NCBI RefSeq assembly: GCF_029350945.1
Contig: NZ_JARKMS010000001.1
Span: 398,213-462,212 of the forward strand
Direction: 5' to 3'
Length of the DNA: 64,000 bases
Origin: Maribacter huludaoensis
GTDB taxonomy: Bacteria > Bacteroidota > Bacteroidia > Flavobacteriales > Flavobacteriaceae
Shown piece after piece: positions 25,574 through 33,444 of this stretch. Below the pieces are notes generated by a model. It ran no database searches. It worked only from the letters and a program-made list of their open reading frames with translations, and was not told where the DNA came from. The position numbers and the translations under genes were made by a program. Each line of letters starts with the position of its first letter. Positions within the stretch are counted from its first letter, which is position 1.

Positions 25574-25786
25574 TTAATCTGCCCGTTCTACTTCACTTTC
25601 ACTTTTTAAAACATAATCACCATCATCTTGTTTAATGTATAGTGCCTTATCGTCATCGCTACCATTTCTGGTTACTTCATTACCCTTGATCGTTTTTGTC
25701 GTTTTTGAAGTGTATGTTTCTTCAACTTTACCTTCGGCAGTTCCATTGCCCCAAGACCATTTTACGGTTGTACCTTTTCTAATCAT
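25574..25786 (-). CDS. DUF2945 / hypervirulence-associated TUDOR-domain protein
   Basis: A 70-residue basic-acidic protein. It begins with the DUF2945 signature (KGTTVKWSWGNGTAEGKV) and contains a NGSDDDKALYI stretch, as expected for this small SH3/TUDOR-like barrel. It lies convergent to and 11 bases from the topoisomerase IB gene. The family is widespread in stress gene clusters, but its molecular role is not established. Confidence 0.85.
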   Translation of the reverse strand: MIRKGTTVKWSWGNGTAEGKVEETYTSKTTKTIKGNEVTRNGSDDDKALYIKQDDGDYVLKSESEVERAD

Positions 25787-26026
25787 AATTTATTTAATTT
25801 TTGTTTGTGCTTTCCATCACTTCTAGTGTTTGGAGAACAAGTGATGGAAATATCTAAACGACAAGCACAAACGTGAGAACTGAATTGTTACCCAAAGTTC
25901 CAAAATTCTACGATTTATTGTGTAAGATGATCACTATATTTTTAATGCTATTCACTTGATTATTAACCCAATTCAAAGGAGTTAATGCTACTTCTTTTCA
26001 AGGTAAAAAGTACCGTAAATCAACTA

Positions 26027-26034
26027 TATATTTG
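26027..26034 (+). promoter_or_regulatory. -7 box of the 80-residue membrane protein gene
   Basis: TATATTTG is an exact TAnnTTTG match and ends 17 bases before the ATG at 26052, leaving a very short leader. Confidence 0.45.
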
Positions 26035-26051
26035 ACAACAAAACAATACAG

Positions 26052-26294
26052 ATGTTAGAATTGATTACAGGTATATTAATAATGATCGCTCTAGGCTATG
26101 TAGGCTTTATAGTACAGGATTACTTAGTAGAAAGTACATTGAACGATTTAGTTGAAGACGAAGAAGATTCAATATTTGAAATTGATATGGAGCATGTTGT
26201 CATGTATTCAAACCGATCTAACGCAAACGATGTTAGTGAACTAAAGAAAAAATTACAAGATTTTAAGAACAGGAATAAATTTTATAAGATGTAA
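26052..26294 (+). CDS. Small hypothetical membrane protein
   Basis: An 80-residue protein with one N-terminal hydrophobic segment (about 5-25), an acidic middle (LVEDEEDSIFEID) and a basic C-terminus. No family recognised. It precedes the DUF2383 gene by 49 bases and has its own -7 box, so it is probably the first gene of a two-gene stress transcript ending at the hairpin at 26816. Confidence 0.65.
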   Translation: MLELITGILIMIALGYVGFIVQDYLVESTLNDLVEDEEDSIFEIDMEHVVMYSNRSNANDVSELKKKLQDFKNRNKFYKM

Positions 26295-26343
26295 TTGTGA
26301 TTGACATCTTTAAATAAAAATCACATCATTAAAATTATAAAAC

Positions 26344-26793
26344 ATGAGTACATATACAGAAGAAGTAGGAAACAAATTGAACGAACTTTTAGAGAAAACG
26401 TATGATGCCGAAAAAGGATTTAAGAAGGCGGCAGAAAATACTGAGCATACACAGTTAAAAGCTTTCTTTGAAACAAAGGCAAAGCAGCGTTATGATTTTG
26501 GACACGAGTTAAAATCCGAAATTAAGACATTTGGCCAAGAGATAGATAAAGGTGACAGCATAACCGGTAAAGCCCATAGGGCATGGATGGATGTAAAAGC
26601 ATTATTTTCATTAGATAGTGAAGAAGCAATGTTAGAAGAAGCAATTAGAGGTGAGAAAGCTGCCATAGAAGAGTATGATGACGTATTGGAAGATACTTCG
26701 CTACCATCTACGACCGCAACCGTTTTAAGAAGTCAAAAAGAGGCTATTAAGAACGGACTTTCAAATATTAAGATGTTAGAAGATATTAGATAA
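26344..26793 (+). CDS. PA2169/DUF2383 family four-helix-bundle protein
   Basis: A 149-residue, all-helical, acidic, ferritin-like protein. It has the family pattern of long amphipathic helices, with LNELLEKTYDAEKGFKKAAE at the start and EAIRGEKAAIEEYDDVLED in the third helix. Members are frequent next to Dps, topoisomerase IB and DUF2945 genes. No obvious full set of di-iron ligands is visible, so an iron-binding role remains open. Followed by a strong terminator. Confidence 0.85.
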   Translation: MSTYTEEVGNKLNELLEKTYDAEKGFKKAAENTEHTQLKAFFETKAKQRYDFGHELKSEIKTFGQEIDKGDSITGKAHRAWMDVKALFSLDSEEAMLEEAIRGEKAAIEEYDDVLEDTSLPSTTATVLRSQKEAIKNGLSNIKMLEDIR

Positions 26794-26815
26794 ATTCATT
26801 TTTAGTGAATTGGTG

Positions 26816-26844
26816 AAGAGGCTTTAATTAGCCTCTTTTTTTAT
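26816..26844 (+). terminator. Rho-independent terminator after the DUF2383 gene
   Basis: An 8-bp stem AAGAGGCT (26816-26823) pairs with AGCCTCTT (26830-26837) around TTAATT, followed by a T-run. It ends the two-gene stress unit 23 bases after the stop codon. Confidence 0.88.
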
Positions 26845-26977
26845 GCTTTTTTTTTAAAAGCACATACCTTTTATCTAGAATAAAGAGCTATTTTTTAATG
26901 CGTTATATTTTTTTGTTTCTGCAATAAGAGAGCTATAGCTATTTGCCGAACTTTAAAATAAAAAGCACAAGATTTAT

Positions 26978-27670
26978 ATGTATTTTAAAATATCTAATAC
27001 AGCAAAATTGAAGGAGATAGAGCAAGATGTAAATGCATTGTTCAAATACCCGGATCTATACACACCGCAAGTAGTAATTAGTGGCTTAACAGAGGTTTCT
27101 ATACCTATTGTAACCATGAACGAGCCCAATTTCGTTAATTTGGCCATATGGGGTTTGTTGCCCGGTAACTTTAATGAAGATTGGGAGCTTTTTCAAAAGC
27201 TGACCAATACCCTGACCATACCCGCTCATAAATTGGACGCCGATATTTGGTACCATGAATCCTTTATGAAAAGTAGATGTATAATTCCGGTAACCGGTTT
27301 TTTTACATCGGTCTTAAAAAACGGAGAAATCTATCCGTATCATATTAGCTGTAAAAAAGGTGGAATTCTGTACTTAGCCGGTATTTATACCATTTTGGAT
27401 GATGGTTTTATCACGTGCTCTATATTGACCGGACCACTGGAAAGAGAAGTGGTCAATTATCAAAATTTGGTAGATTATATGCCGGTTATTATAGACCGAA
27501 ATGATAAATGTGATTGGTTTTCTGGCGATACCAGTGTTGAAAGGACAAAAGAAATAATGCAACCTCCACACCAGACAGATTTAAAGATACGCCCTATTGC
27601 CAGGAACTTGTTCAATAATGATATTTCTTATGATAGCATGCTCATGCCATATGAATACCCGGAAAACTAA
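26978..27670 (+). CDS. SRAP/YedK-HMCES-like protein lacking the catalytic residues
   Basis: A 230-residue SRAP-fold protein: NLAIWGLLPGNF, RCIIPVTGFF (100-109), YPYHIS and MPVII motifs are all present. Normal SRAP proteins form a thiazolidine crosslink to abasic sites through Cys2, assisted by a Glu in GFYEW and a His in HxRMP. Here residue 2 is Tyr, GFYEW reads GFFTS (Glu to Thr110), and HxRMP reads VDYMP (His to Val165). The NAR motif near residue 87 is also gone. It probably cannot form the abasic-site crosslink. Its stop codon overlaps the stop codon of the convergent AraC gene. Confidence 0.8.
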   Translation: MYFKISNTAKLKEIEQDVNALFKYPDLYTPQVVISGLTEVSIPIVTMNEPNFVNLAIWGLLPGNFNEDWELFQKLTNTLTIPAHKLDADIWYHESFMKSRCIIPVTGFFTSVLKNGEIYPYHISCKKGGILYLAGIYTILDDGFITCSILTGPLEREVVNYQNLVDYMPVIIDRNDKCDWFSGDTSVERTKEIMQPPHQTDLKIRPIARNLFNNDISYDSMLMPYEYPEN

Positions 27671-28704
27671 GGTAACGAAGAATTTTTGTTTTTTAAATGT
27701 TTTCTATATTCCGTTGGTAGAATGCCATAGGCCTCAAAGAATATCTTAGAAAAGTAACTTCTACTTTTTATACCAATGGCATACACAATTTCAGAAATCG
27801 ACATGTCAGAATTTTTAAGATAGTCTTTTGATATTTCTAACTTTAATTGTCTAACGTACTCATTTACTGTTTTGGAATATAGAATTTTAAAGCCCAGTTG
27901 TAATTTTTTAGGACTTAGGCCAGACGCTGAACTTAAGGTAGAGATGGGTATGTTATCTGAAATATGCTCTAATATATAAGTAGTGAGCTTGTGGATTTTA
28001 AGAATATCTTCTTTAGAAATTACCTCGGGTATATTCATATTTTCTTCAAAATTTTTATGTTCCAACAACTGCATAGCTAGAATTAGATAAAGTCTACCTT
28101 CTAAAGAAAGAGACCTTAACATTCCGTTAGTCGTATCTACATTGTTAAGTAATTTTATTTCATCTGCAATTCTTAAGCTATAATTGCCAACATGTTTAAA
28201 AGTAGTTTCACCTTCACTATCGGTAAACAATGAAATTAAAAACTGGTTTAAGCGAGAAATGTTATTATTTTTTTTAAGTAAATACGCTTTTCTATCTATT
28301 CTGATAAAGCTGATTTTTAAGCTTTTATCCTTCGGAAACAGGAAGGTTTTTTTCGCATTTCGCTTGTGCGCTATTATAGTGTTTTGAAATTGTTCTATCC
28401 TGGTGTCATCTTCCATATTATTTGAGCTATAAGTAAAATAGCCTTCGCTAATGAATATAAATTCTATTGGCGATAAATCTTTGGATATAAAAATTAATTT
28501 GGCTTCCTCTGCAAGCGTTATGTTACAATCAAATAGCGAAACTCCCCGATCAAATGCTATAGTTCTCAAGGAACCTTTGCCTAATTTATTGTTAAAGGTT
28601 AATACACGTTCTCCATGGACCTCTAGTAATTCTCCTTGTATACAAGTTTGTATTTGGGATAAAATTTCATTGGACCTTAAAGTATTTATGATTAACTCCT
28701 TCAT
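27667..28704 (-). CDS. AraC-family transcriptional regulator
   Basis: A 345-residue regulator. The C-terminal double helix-turn-helix (about 235-335) has ISTLSSASGLSPKKLQLGFK and SEIVYAIGIKSRSYFSKIFF, the two AraC recognition helices. The N-terminal 230 residues form a sensing domain of unclear type (residues 65-125 look cupin-like). It is convergent with the SRAP-like gene, sharing four bases at the stop codons, and divergent from a small acidic lipoprotein gene that it could control. Target and inducer unknown. Confidence 0.85.
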   Translation of the reverse strand: MKELIINTLRSNEILSQIQTCIQGELLEVHGERVLTFNNKLGKGSLRTIAFDRGVSLFDCNITLAEEAKLIFISKDLSPIEFIFISEGYFTYSSNNMEDDTRIEQFQNTIIAHKRNAKKTFLFPKDKSLKISFIRIDRKAYLLKKNNNISRLNQFLISLFTDSEGETTFKHVGNYSLRIADEIKLLNNVDTTNGMLRSLSLEGRLYLILAMQLLEHKNFEENMNIPEVISKEDILKIHKLTTYILEHISDNIPISTLSSASGLSPKKLQLGFKILYSKTVNEYVRQLKLEISKDYLKNSDMSISEIVYAIGIKSRSYFSKIFFEAYGILPTEYRKHLKNKNSSLP

Positions 28705-28962
28705 TATTTTATTTTAAGCACATTGGTAATTGTGCATTACAAATGAACAGGAAAATAGAGGAGTTCATTAGCATTTTTGAAATGTTAATTGACACAAATG
28801 CGTATCTGGTAGATGAGTTAATTTTTATTCTTTTACAACTAAGTAATACCTAGTAATAGTACCATATTTGCAGAGTAAGGTATTGGTTGTCATATAATTA
28901 ATAAATACCATGATAAACCTTGCTGTTAAAGAATATTAACCTAATTATTAAAATCACATATT

Positions 28963-29145
28963 ATGAAAAAGTCATTATTGATGTTTGTTTTTGCATTGGC
29001 AACACTGAGCATTGCTACAAGCTGTAGAGAAGAAAAAACTACAGGAGAGAAAATTGAAGAAGGAATGGACGATGTTGGAGATGAAATTGAAGACGGAGCC
29101 GATGAAGTTGAAGATGCCGTAGAAGATGCTACTGATGACAACTAA
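28963..29145 (+). CDS. Small, highly acidic lipoprotein
   Basis: A 60-residue precursor with a lipoprotein signal ending at Cys21 (SIATSC). The mature part is almost entirely Glu, Asp, Gly and Ala in heptad-like repeats (GMDDVGDEIEDGADEVEDAV). It resembles short helical acidic lipoproteins induced by stress in Bacteroidota. It has a long upstream region (258 bases, divergent from the AraC gene) and a perfect terminator behind it, so it is a stand-alone transcript. Confidence 0.7.
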   Translation: MKKSLLMFVFALATLSIATSCREEKTTGEKIEEGMDDVGDEIEDGADEVEDAVEDATDDN

Positions 29146-29170
29146 ATTATAATATTGCTATGAAAATATA

Positions 29171-29202
29171 AGCCAGGTAGTTCAACTACCTGGCTTTTTT
29201 GA
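29171..29202 (+). terminator. Terminator of the acidic lipoprotein gene
   Basis: A 10-bp perfect stem AGCCAGGTAG (29171-29180) pairs with CTACCTGGCT (29186-29195) around TTCAA, followed by T residues. It lies 25 bases after the stop codon and faces the end of the convergent AsmA-like gene. Confidence 0.92.
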
Positions 29203-29216
29203 TTTTAAACTCTTTT

Positions 29217-30770
29217 TCAATCTTTTTCGCCGTTTCCCGTTAATACACTTAACAACCCATCTTGTAGATTGATCCATAAATAATTGAAAAATGATTTATG
29301 TCTTACTCTTTCTGCAGTTATGGCACCGTATCTATACCCATCTTCATCTGCGTTTGATCCATCGTTTATAAAAAGGTTACCAATAAATGAAAGAACCTTT
29401 TTAACTCCGTTTCTTTCTTTGTTCAGCAATTGAAATTTAAAATCTTCGTAACGCATCTTTATATCACCGGTAGAAGAATATTCGTCTCCAGAAATGGTAA
29501 AGTACAATTGATCAATGGTGCCCGTAGTTTGGGTTCTAAGGTTGGGTATAAGAAAATCATTTAAACTGGCGGCATTGAAATTTGATAGTCCGCCAGAAAT
29601 TAGAAAAGAGCTTCTTGGGTCGAACACATCAAATTGCCAATCAAGTTGAAACTTACCTTCACCCATAAGATCGGCGTTCAGTTTTATTTTTAATAGGTTC
29701 TCGTTTTCAATATTAGAAAGATTAGTAATGGCTATATCTAAATCTTCAAAACTTAAAGCACCGGCAGGTACATTATTTGGTATATTTTCTTCATATACAA
29801 TAGCCCCATTTTTTATAAAAATGGAGTCAATAGCGACTTTAAAGGGCAGTTTTTGTAATAATTTGCCATAAAGTGGCTTGTTTTCAATATAATCCAGTCT
29901 AGATTTATCCCTATAAATTTCTAGTTTTGGCTGTGAAAGTAAGAGTTTTTTTAAGTTTACTTGAAGAGAATCATTACTGATGATATAATTATGGTCTTCA
30001 ACCTTAATTGATGGAATAGATAGATTTACATGATCTCTCTCGTACTTGATTTTTTTGCTCAGTTCAAACTTAGAGTATATGGTTGCAAGAGCAATGTCAT
30101 TAATATCAATAATTGAATTATTGACTACCATTGATTTCATTTTCAATCTTTCATAATCACCTAAAGGAGCTATTAAATTTAGGATTTCAATGTTATAGGT
30201 GTCAAAGTTAAAGGGAACATATTTTTTAATGACATCTGGATCTGTAGCTACTTGTTTTAGGGAAAGATTTATTTCATCAACAGCAATTACTTGCACCTCT
30301 TCCGTGGCGTCCCAAATCTCGATCCGGCCAGAATCAAATATAATTTCTTCAACTAATATTTCTTTTAAGAGGTTTATGGGGTTGCTTTTGTTCGCAACAA
30401 CATTATCGGTATCGGTAGGGCAGGTTTTAAAATTTAGATGTGGTTTGGCAAGCGTAAGATTTTTGATAAATATAGATTTCTGAAATAGAATTTTCCAATA
30501 GTCAAAACCCTTTATAGAAAGCTCATCTGCATCTATCTTTATTTCACATGAAGAAGTCTGTTTACCTAAGCTAACAACCGCAATATCCTTAAACGTAATA
30601 TTGCCTTTTATAAGATTAATGGTCAAGGCATTATATGAAAAATCTATATGGTCCGGCACCTTTCTCTCTAAAAAGCTGACCACTTCTTTTTTCATTTTCC
30701 ATTCGGCAAGCATGTAGCCGCCAACGAAAAAAATAAGTAAGAGAACAAGCCATTTTAGAAATTTAGACAT
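29217..30770 (-). CDS. DUF748/AsmA-like envelope protein
   Basis: A 517-residue protein with one N-terminal membrane anchor (about 5-25) and a long beta-strand-rich remainder. It shows the AsmA/DUF748 pattern: repeated amphipathic strands, phrases such as IDFSYNALTINLIKGNITFKD and a C-terminal DIKMRYEDFKF motif. Proteins of this superfamily form periplasmic grooves thought to carry lipids between membranes. It is shorter than E. coli AsmA/TamB. No partner genes adjoin it. Confidence 0.72.
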   Translation of the reverse strand: MSKFLKWLVLLLIFFVGGYMLAEWKMKKEVVSFLERKVPDHIDFSYNALTINLIKGNITFKDIAVVSLGKQTSSCEIKIDADELSIKGFDYWKILFQKSIFIKNLTLAKPHLNFKTCPTDTDNVVANKSNPINLLKEILVEEIIFDSGRIEIWDATEEVQVIAVDEINLSLKQVATDPDVIKKYVPFNFDTYNIEILNLIAPLGDYERLKMKSMVVNNSIIDINDIALATIYSKFELSKKIKYERDHVNLSIPSIKVEDHNYIISNDSLQVNLKKLLLSQPKLEIYRDKSRLDYIENKPLYGKLLQKLPFKVAIDSIFIKNGAIVYEENIPNNVPAGALSFEDLDIAITNLSNIENENLLKIKLNADLMGEGKFQLDWQFDVFDPRSSFLISGGLSNFNAASLNDFLIPNLRTQTTGTIDQLYFTISGDEYSSTGDIKMRYEDFKFQLLNKERNGVKKVLSFIGNLFINDGSNADEDGYRYGAITAERVRHKSFFNYLWINLQDGLLSVLTGNGEKD

Positions 30771-30843
30771 AAGGTAGTAGTTAAAAAGTAATGAAGGTTA
30801 AAGACACCCTATGTACAGAAGTGAACCTTGTAATACGGTAAGG

Positions 30844-31254
30844 TTATTTATATGGCTTTTTAATGCCGGCACTGTCTGGATCCATATATTGTTTAAAATC
30901 CGATGCACTGGTTAGCTCAACAAAATCTTTACCTTTTATGACAATGGCATTCTTTAAAAAACTAGGGTTTTTATCCAATATTTTTAACCAACCATCATCG
31001 TCAAGATCAACGGTGTCTTCACCGTAAACATCTTTAAAATCTGGGTGATCGGTATTCACAAGATCAGAGATATTCTTGTTCAGGCCGTCTGCCAATTCTG
31101 CCCATTGGGTGCCGGTGACATTGGTTTTAGAAATGTCTATCGTTAAATGTTCTTTTTCAGATGACTGTACATAGGCATTTAATTGTTTGCCTATTGAGTT
31201 TTCTGAACTGTAGTATAATGTAATCTGTTTTTTATCCATAGCTATTACTCCCAT
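30844..31254 (-). CDS. ArsC/Spx-like thioredoxin-fold protein without cysteines
   Basis: A 136-residue protein resembling the arsenate reductase (ArsC)/Spx fold. It has the strand-helix start ITLYYSSENSIGKQLNAYVQ, the TGTQWAELADGL helix and ILDKNPSFLKNAIVIKGKD with the conserved Pro loop region. It contains no Cys at all, so the normal ArsC redox chemistry is impossible. Related Cys-less members occur widely in Flavobacteriaceae. Start codons at residue 1 or residue 6 are both possible. Function unknown. Confidence 0.65.
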   Translation of the reverse strand: MGVIAMDKKQITLYYSSENSIGKQLNAYVQSSEKEHLTIDISKTNVTGTQWAELADGLNKNISDLVNTDHPDFKDVYGEDTVDLDDDGWLKILDKNPSFLKNAIVIKGKDFVELTSASDFKQYMDPDSAGIKKPYK

Positions 31255-31384
31255 TACTTTTTTCTAAATGTACTTACATCTAGCGCCAGTAATTAACTCT
31301 TTTACTACTAAAAGTATCTTGATTGGATTTTGGAACAACAAAGCGTATTTATTTATCTTATATTGATGTTAAACTAATAAGAGG

Positions 31385-32812
31385 GTGGTAAATACTATTT
31401 TTTGGCTTGCTTATATAGCAGTAACTCTATGGAGTATTGTCAATATAATTTTTAATGGATCTAAGGCAACTAAAATGATTAGTTGGTCTTTATCCGTTAT
31501 TGTTTTTCCTTTTTTAGGACCACTGTTATATTACTTGTTTGGCATCAACAGAAGAAAATTCAAGTTATTTAAACTAAAACAGACCGAGAAGCGAAAATTA
31601 TATTCAGAAACCCACAAAGAGCTGGAGGGCGGTGAACAAAGCGTACATGAATTTGATGATTACAAACATGATAAGCTGGCCATCCTTATTCGTAAAAACA
31701 GCTATTTTGCACCTTATAATGGTAATAAAATAACCTTGCTCAATGATGGTGAAGAAGCTTTTGGAGCCATTTTTAAAGCGATAGAAGAAGCAAAGGAATT
31801 TATACACCTTCAATATTATATTTTAGAGGAAGGTATGCTTCTGGACAAGTTTCATGACCTATTTGCGAAGAAAATAAAAGAAGGTGTGGAAATTAGAATG
31901 TTATATGATTCTTTTGGAAGCAATTCTATGCGTGGCAAAAGAGTAAAAAGGTTTAAGGATTTAGGGGTAAAGGCGTTTTCTACCATGCCAATTCGGTTCG
32001 GGAATCTGTTGTTTACCTTAAATTATAGAAATCATAGAAAGATTATCATTATCGACGGTAAGGTTGGTTTCACCGGCGGCTTTAATGTGTCTGATAAATA
32101 CATGAGACCAGTATCTGAACTTGGGGTGTGGCAAGATTTGCATCTTAAGATCGAAGGACCTGCGGTAAACAGCTTACAACGTGTTTTTGTAAAGGATTAT
32201 CATTTTGCGGGCGAGGAAGAATTGTTGCTTCAAGACAAGTATTTTCCAAAAGTAGAACCTATGGGTAGTACGGTAGCGCAAATAATATCAAGCGGACCAG
32301 ATTCTAGGTATCCTGCAATTATGCAACAATACTTGGCAATGATCAATATTGCTACAAAGAGCATCTGTATAGCCAACCCTTATTTTATTCCTGGAGAACC
32401 GGTTTTAGAGGCAATAAGAATTGCTGCGTTAAGCGGAGTGGAAGTTACCTTGTTAACCCCTAAAATTTCAGATTCATTATTGGCACAATACAGTATGTTT
32501 TCCACTTTTGAAGCTTTGTTAGAAGTGGGTGCCAACATATACCTAAGACCAGATTTTTCGCATAGTAAGGTAATAATCATTGACGGTGAAATAGTGTCCG
32601 TAGGTTCTGGTAATTTTGACTATCGAAGCTTTGAGCATAATTTTGAAACGAATGCTATTTTATATGACAAAGAGAGGGCATCGCATATAGAAAGATTGTT
32701 TACAAGACACTGTACTAATGACGTAAAAGTAGATTTAGAAAAATTTAAAAAAAGGTCGCCGTTCAGTAAGTTTTTAGAAGGTCTTGCCAAATTCTTTAGT
32801 CCACTTTTATGA
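31385..32812 (+). CDS. cls: Cardiolipin synthase (phospholipase D family)
   Basis: A 475-residue membrane enzyme. Two N-terminal hydrophobic segments (about 1-20 and 35-55) are followed by two phospholipase D motifs, HRKIIIIDGKVGFTGG and HSKVIIIDGEIVSVGS, each with the catalytic His and Lys. It joins phosphatidylglycerol molecules into cardiolipin at the inner membrane. The start is a GTG at 31385; no in-frame ATG is better placed. Its stop codon overlaps the ATG of the metalloprotease-like gene (ATGA), so the two are translationally coupled. Confidence 0.92.
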   Translation: MVNTIFWLAYIAVTLWSIVNIIFNGSKATKMISWSLSVIVFPFLGPLLYYLFGINRRKFKLFKLKQTEKRKLYSETHKELEGGEQSVHEFDDYKHDKLAILIRKNSYFAPYNGNKITLLNDGEEAFGAIFKAIEEAKEFIHLQYYILEEGMLLDKFHDLFAKKIKEGVEIRMLYDSFGSNSMRGKRVKRFKDLGVKAFSTMPIRFGNLLFTLNYRNHRKIIIIDGKVGFTGGFNVSDKYMRPVSELGVWQDLHLKIEGPAVNSLQRVFVKDYHFAGEEELLLQDKYFPKVEPMGSTVAQIISSGPDSRYPAIMQQYLAMINIATKSICIANPYFIPGEPVLEAIRIAALSGVEVTLLTPKISDSLLAQYSMFSTFEALLEVGANIYLRPDFSHSKVIIIDGEIVSVGSGNFDYRSFEHNFETNAILYDKERASHIERLFTRHCTNDVKVDLEKFKKRSPFSKFLEGLAKFFSPLL

Positions 32813-33441
32813 GCACTTTCTTATTTAGTAAAAAATTAAACTTTCTAATCTTATTAATATTCAGTTTCCCAATGGTTGCATCTGCAAAACATACAATTCC
32901 AGAAGAAATTATCAACGAAGCAAAAATTGCACTTTCTCATTATCCAGAGCTTTCAAATGTTGCTATAGAATTTAAGTTTAAAAAGAACATTAAAAAGTCT
33001 ACCATGCAGGCTCAACCCTCATTTTGGAGTGTTTTTAGGTCTAAGAAAAACAGGTCTTATAAAATATTGATCAGTGAAAGAATAAAGATTGCAGATTCTG
33101 TTTATTATACCAAAGACATGCCTTCAGAAATTATGATCGGCTGGTTGGGTCATGAACTTGGACATGTAATGGATTATCAACAACGAAGTGGTATGAATTT
33201 GATCGGCTTTGGTTTTAAGTATATCACCTCAGAGAGCTATATACGGGAGGCAGAGCGTCGTGCAGACTCTTTTGCAGTCAACCACGGTATGGAAACCTAT
33301 ATTCTTGCTACAAAAGAGTTTATTTTAAAAGAAGCTGGTCTAACACCGGCTTATGTTCAACGTATTAAAAATTTATACTTATCCCCAGAAGAAATTATGG
33401 TATTGGTTGAGGAAAGAGATGCGTTGAGCAAAGGAAAATAA
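32809..33441 (+). CDS. Secreted zinc-metallopeptidase-like protein
   Basis: A 210-residue protein with a signal peptide (about 1-26, ending in ASA). HELGH at about residues 117-121 is an HExxH zinc site, followed by YIREAERRAD, whose Glu could be the third zinc ligand of a gluzincin. It should act in the periplasm or outside. It is coupled to the cardiolipin synthase gene by a 4-base overlap. Substrate unknown; similarity is by motif only. Confidence 0.72.
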   Translation: MSTFLFSKKLNFLILLIFSFPMVASAKHTIPEEIINEAKIALSHYPELSNVAIEFKFKKNIKKSTMQAQPSFWSVFRSKKNRSYKILISERIKIADSVYYTKDMPSEIMIGWLGHELGHVMDYQQRSGMNLIGFGFKYITSESYIREAERRADSFAVNHGMETYILATKEFILKEAGLTPAYVQRIKNLYLSPEEIMVLVEERDALSKGK

Positions 33442-33444
33442 GTG

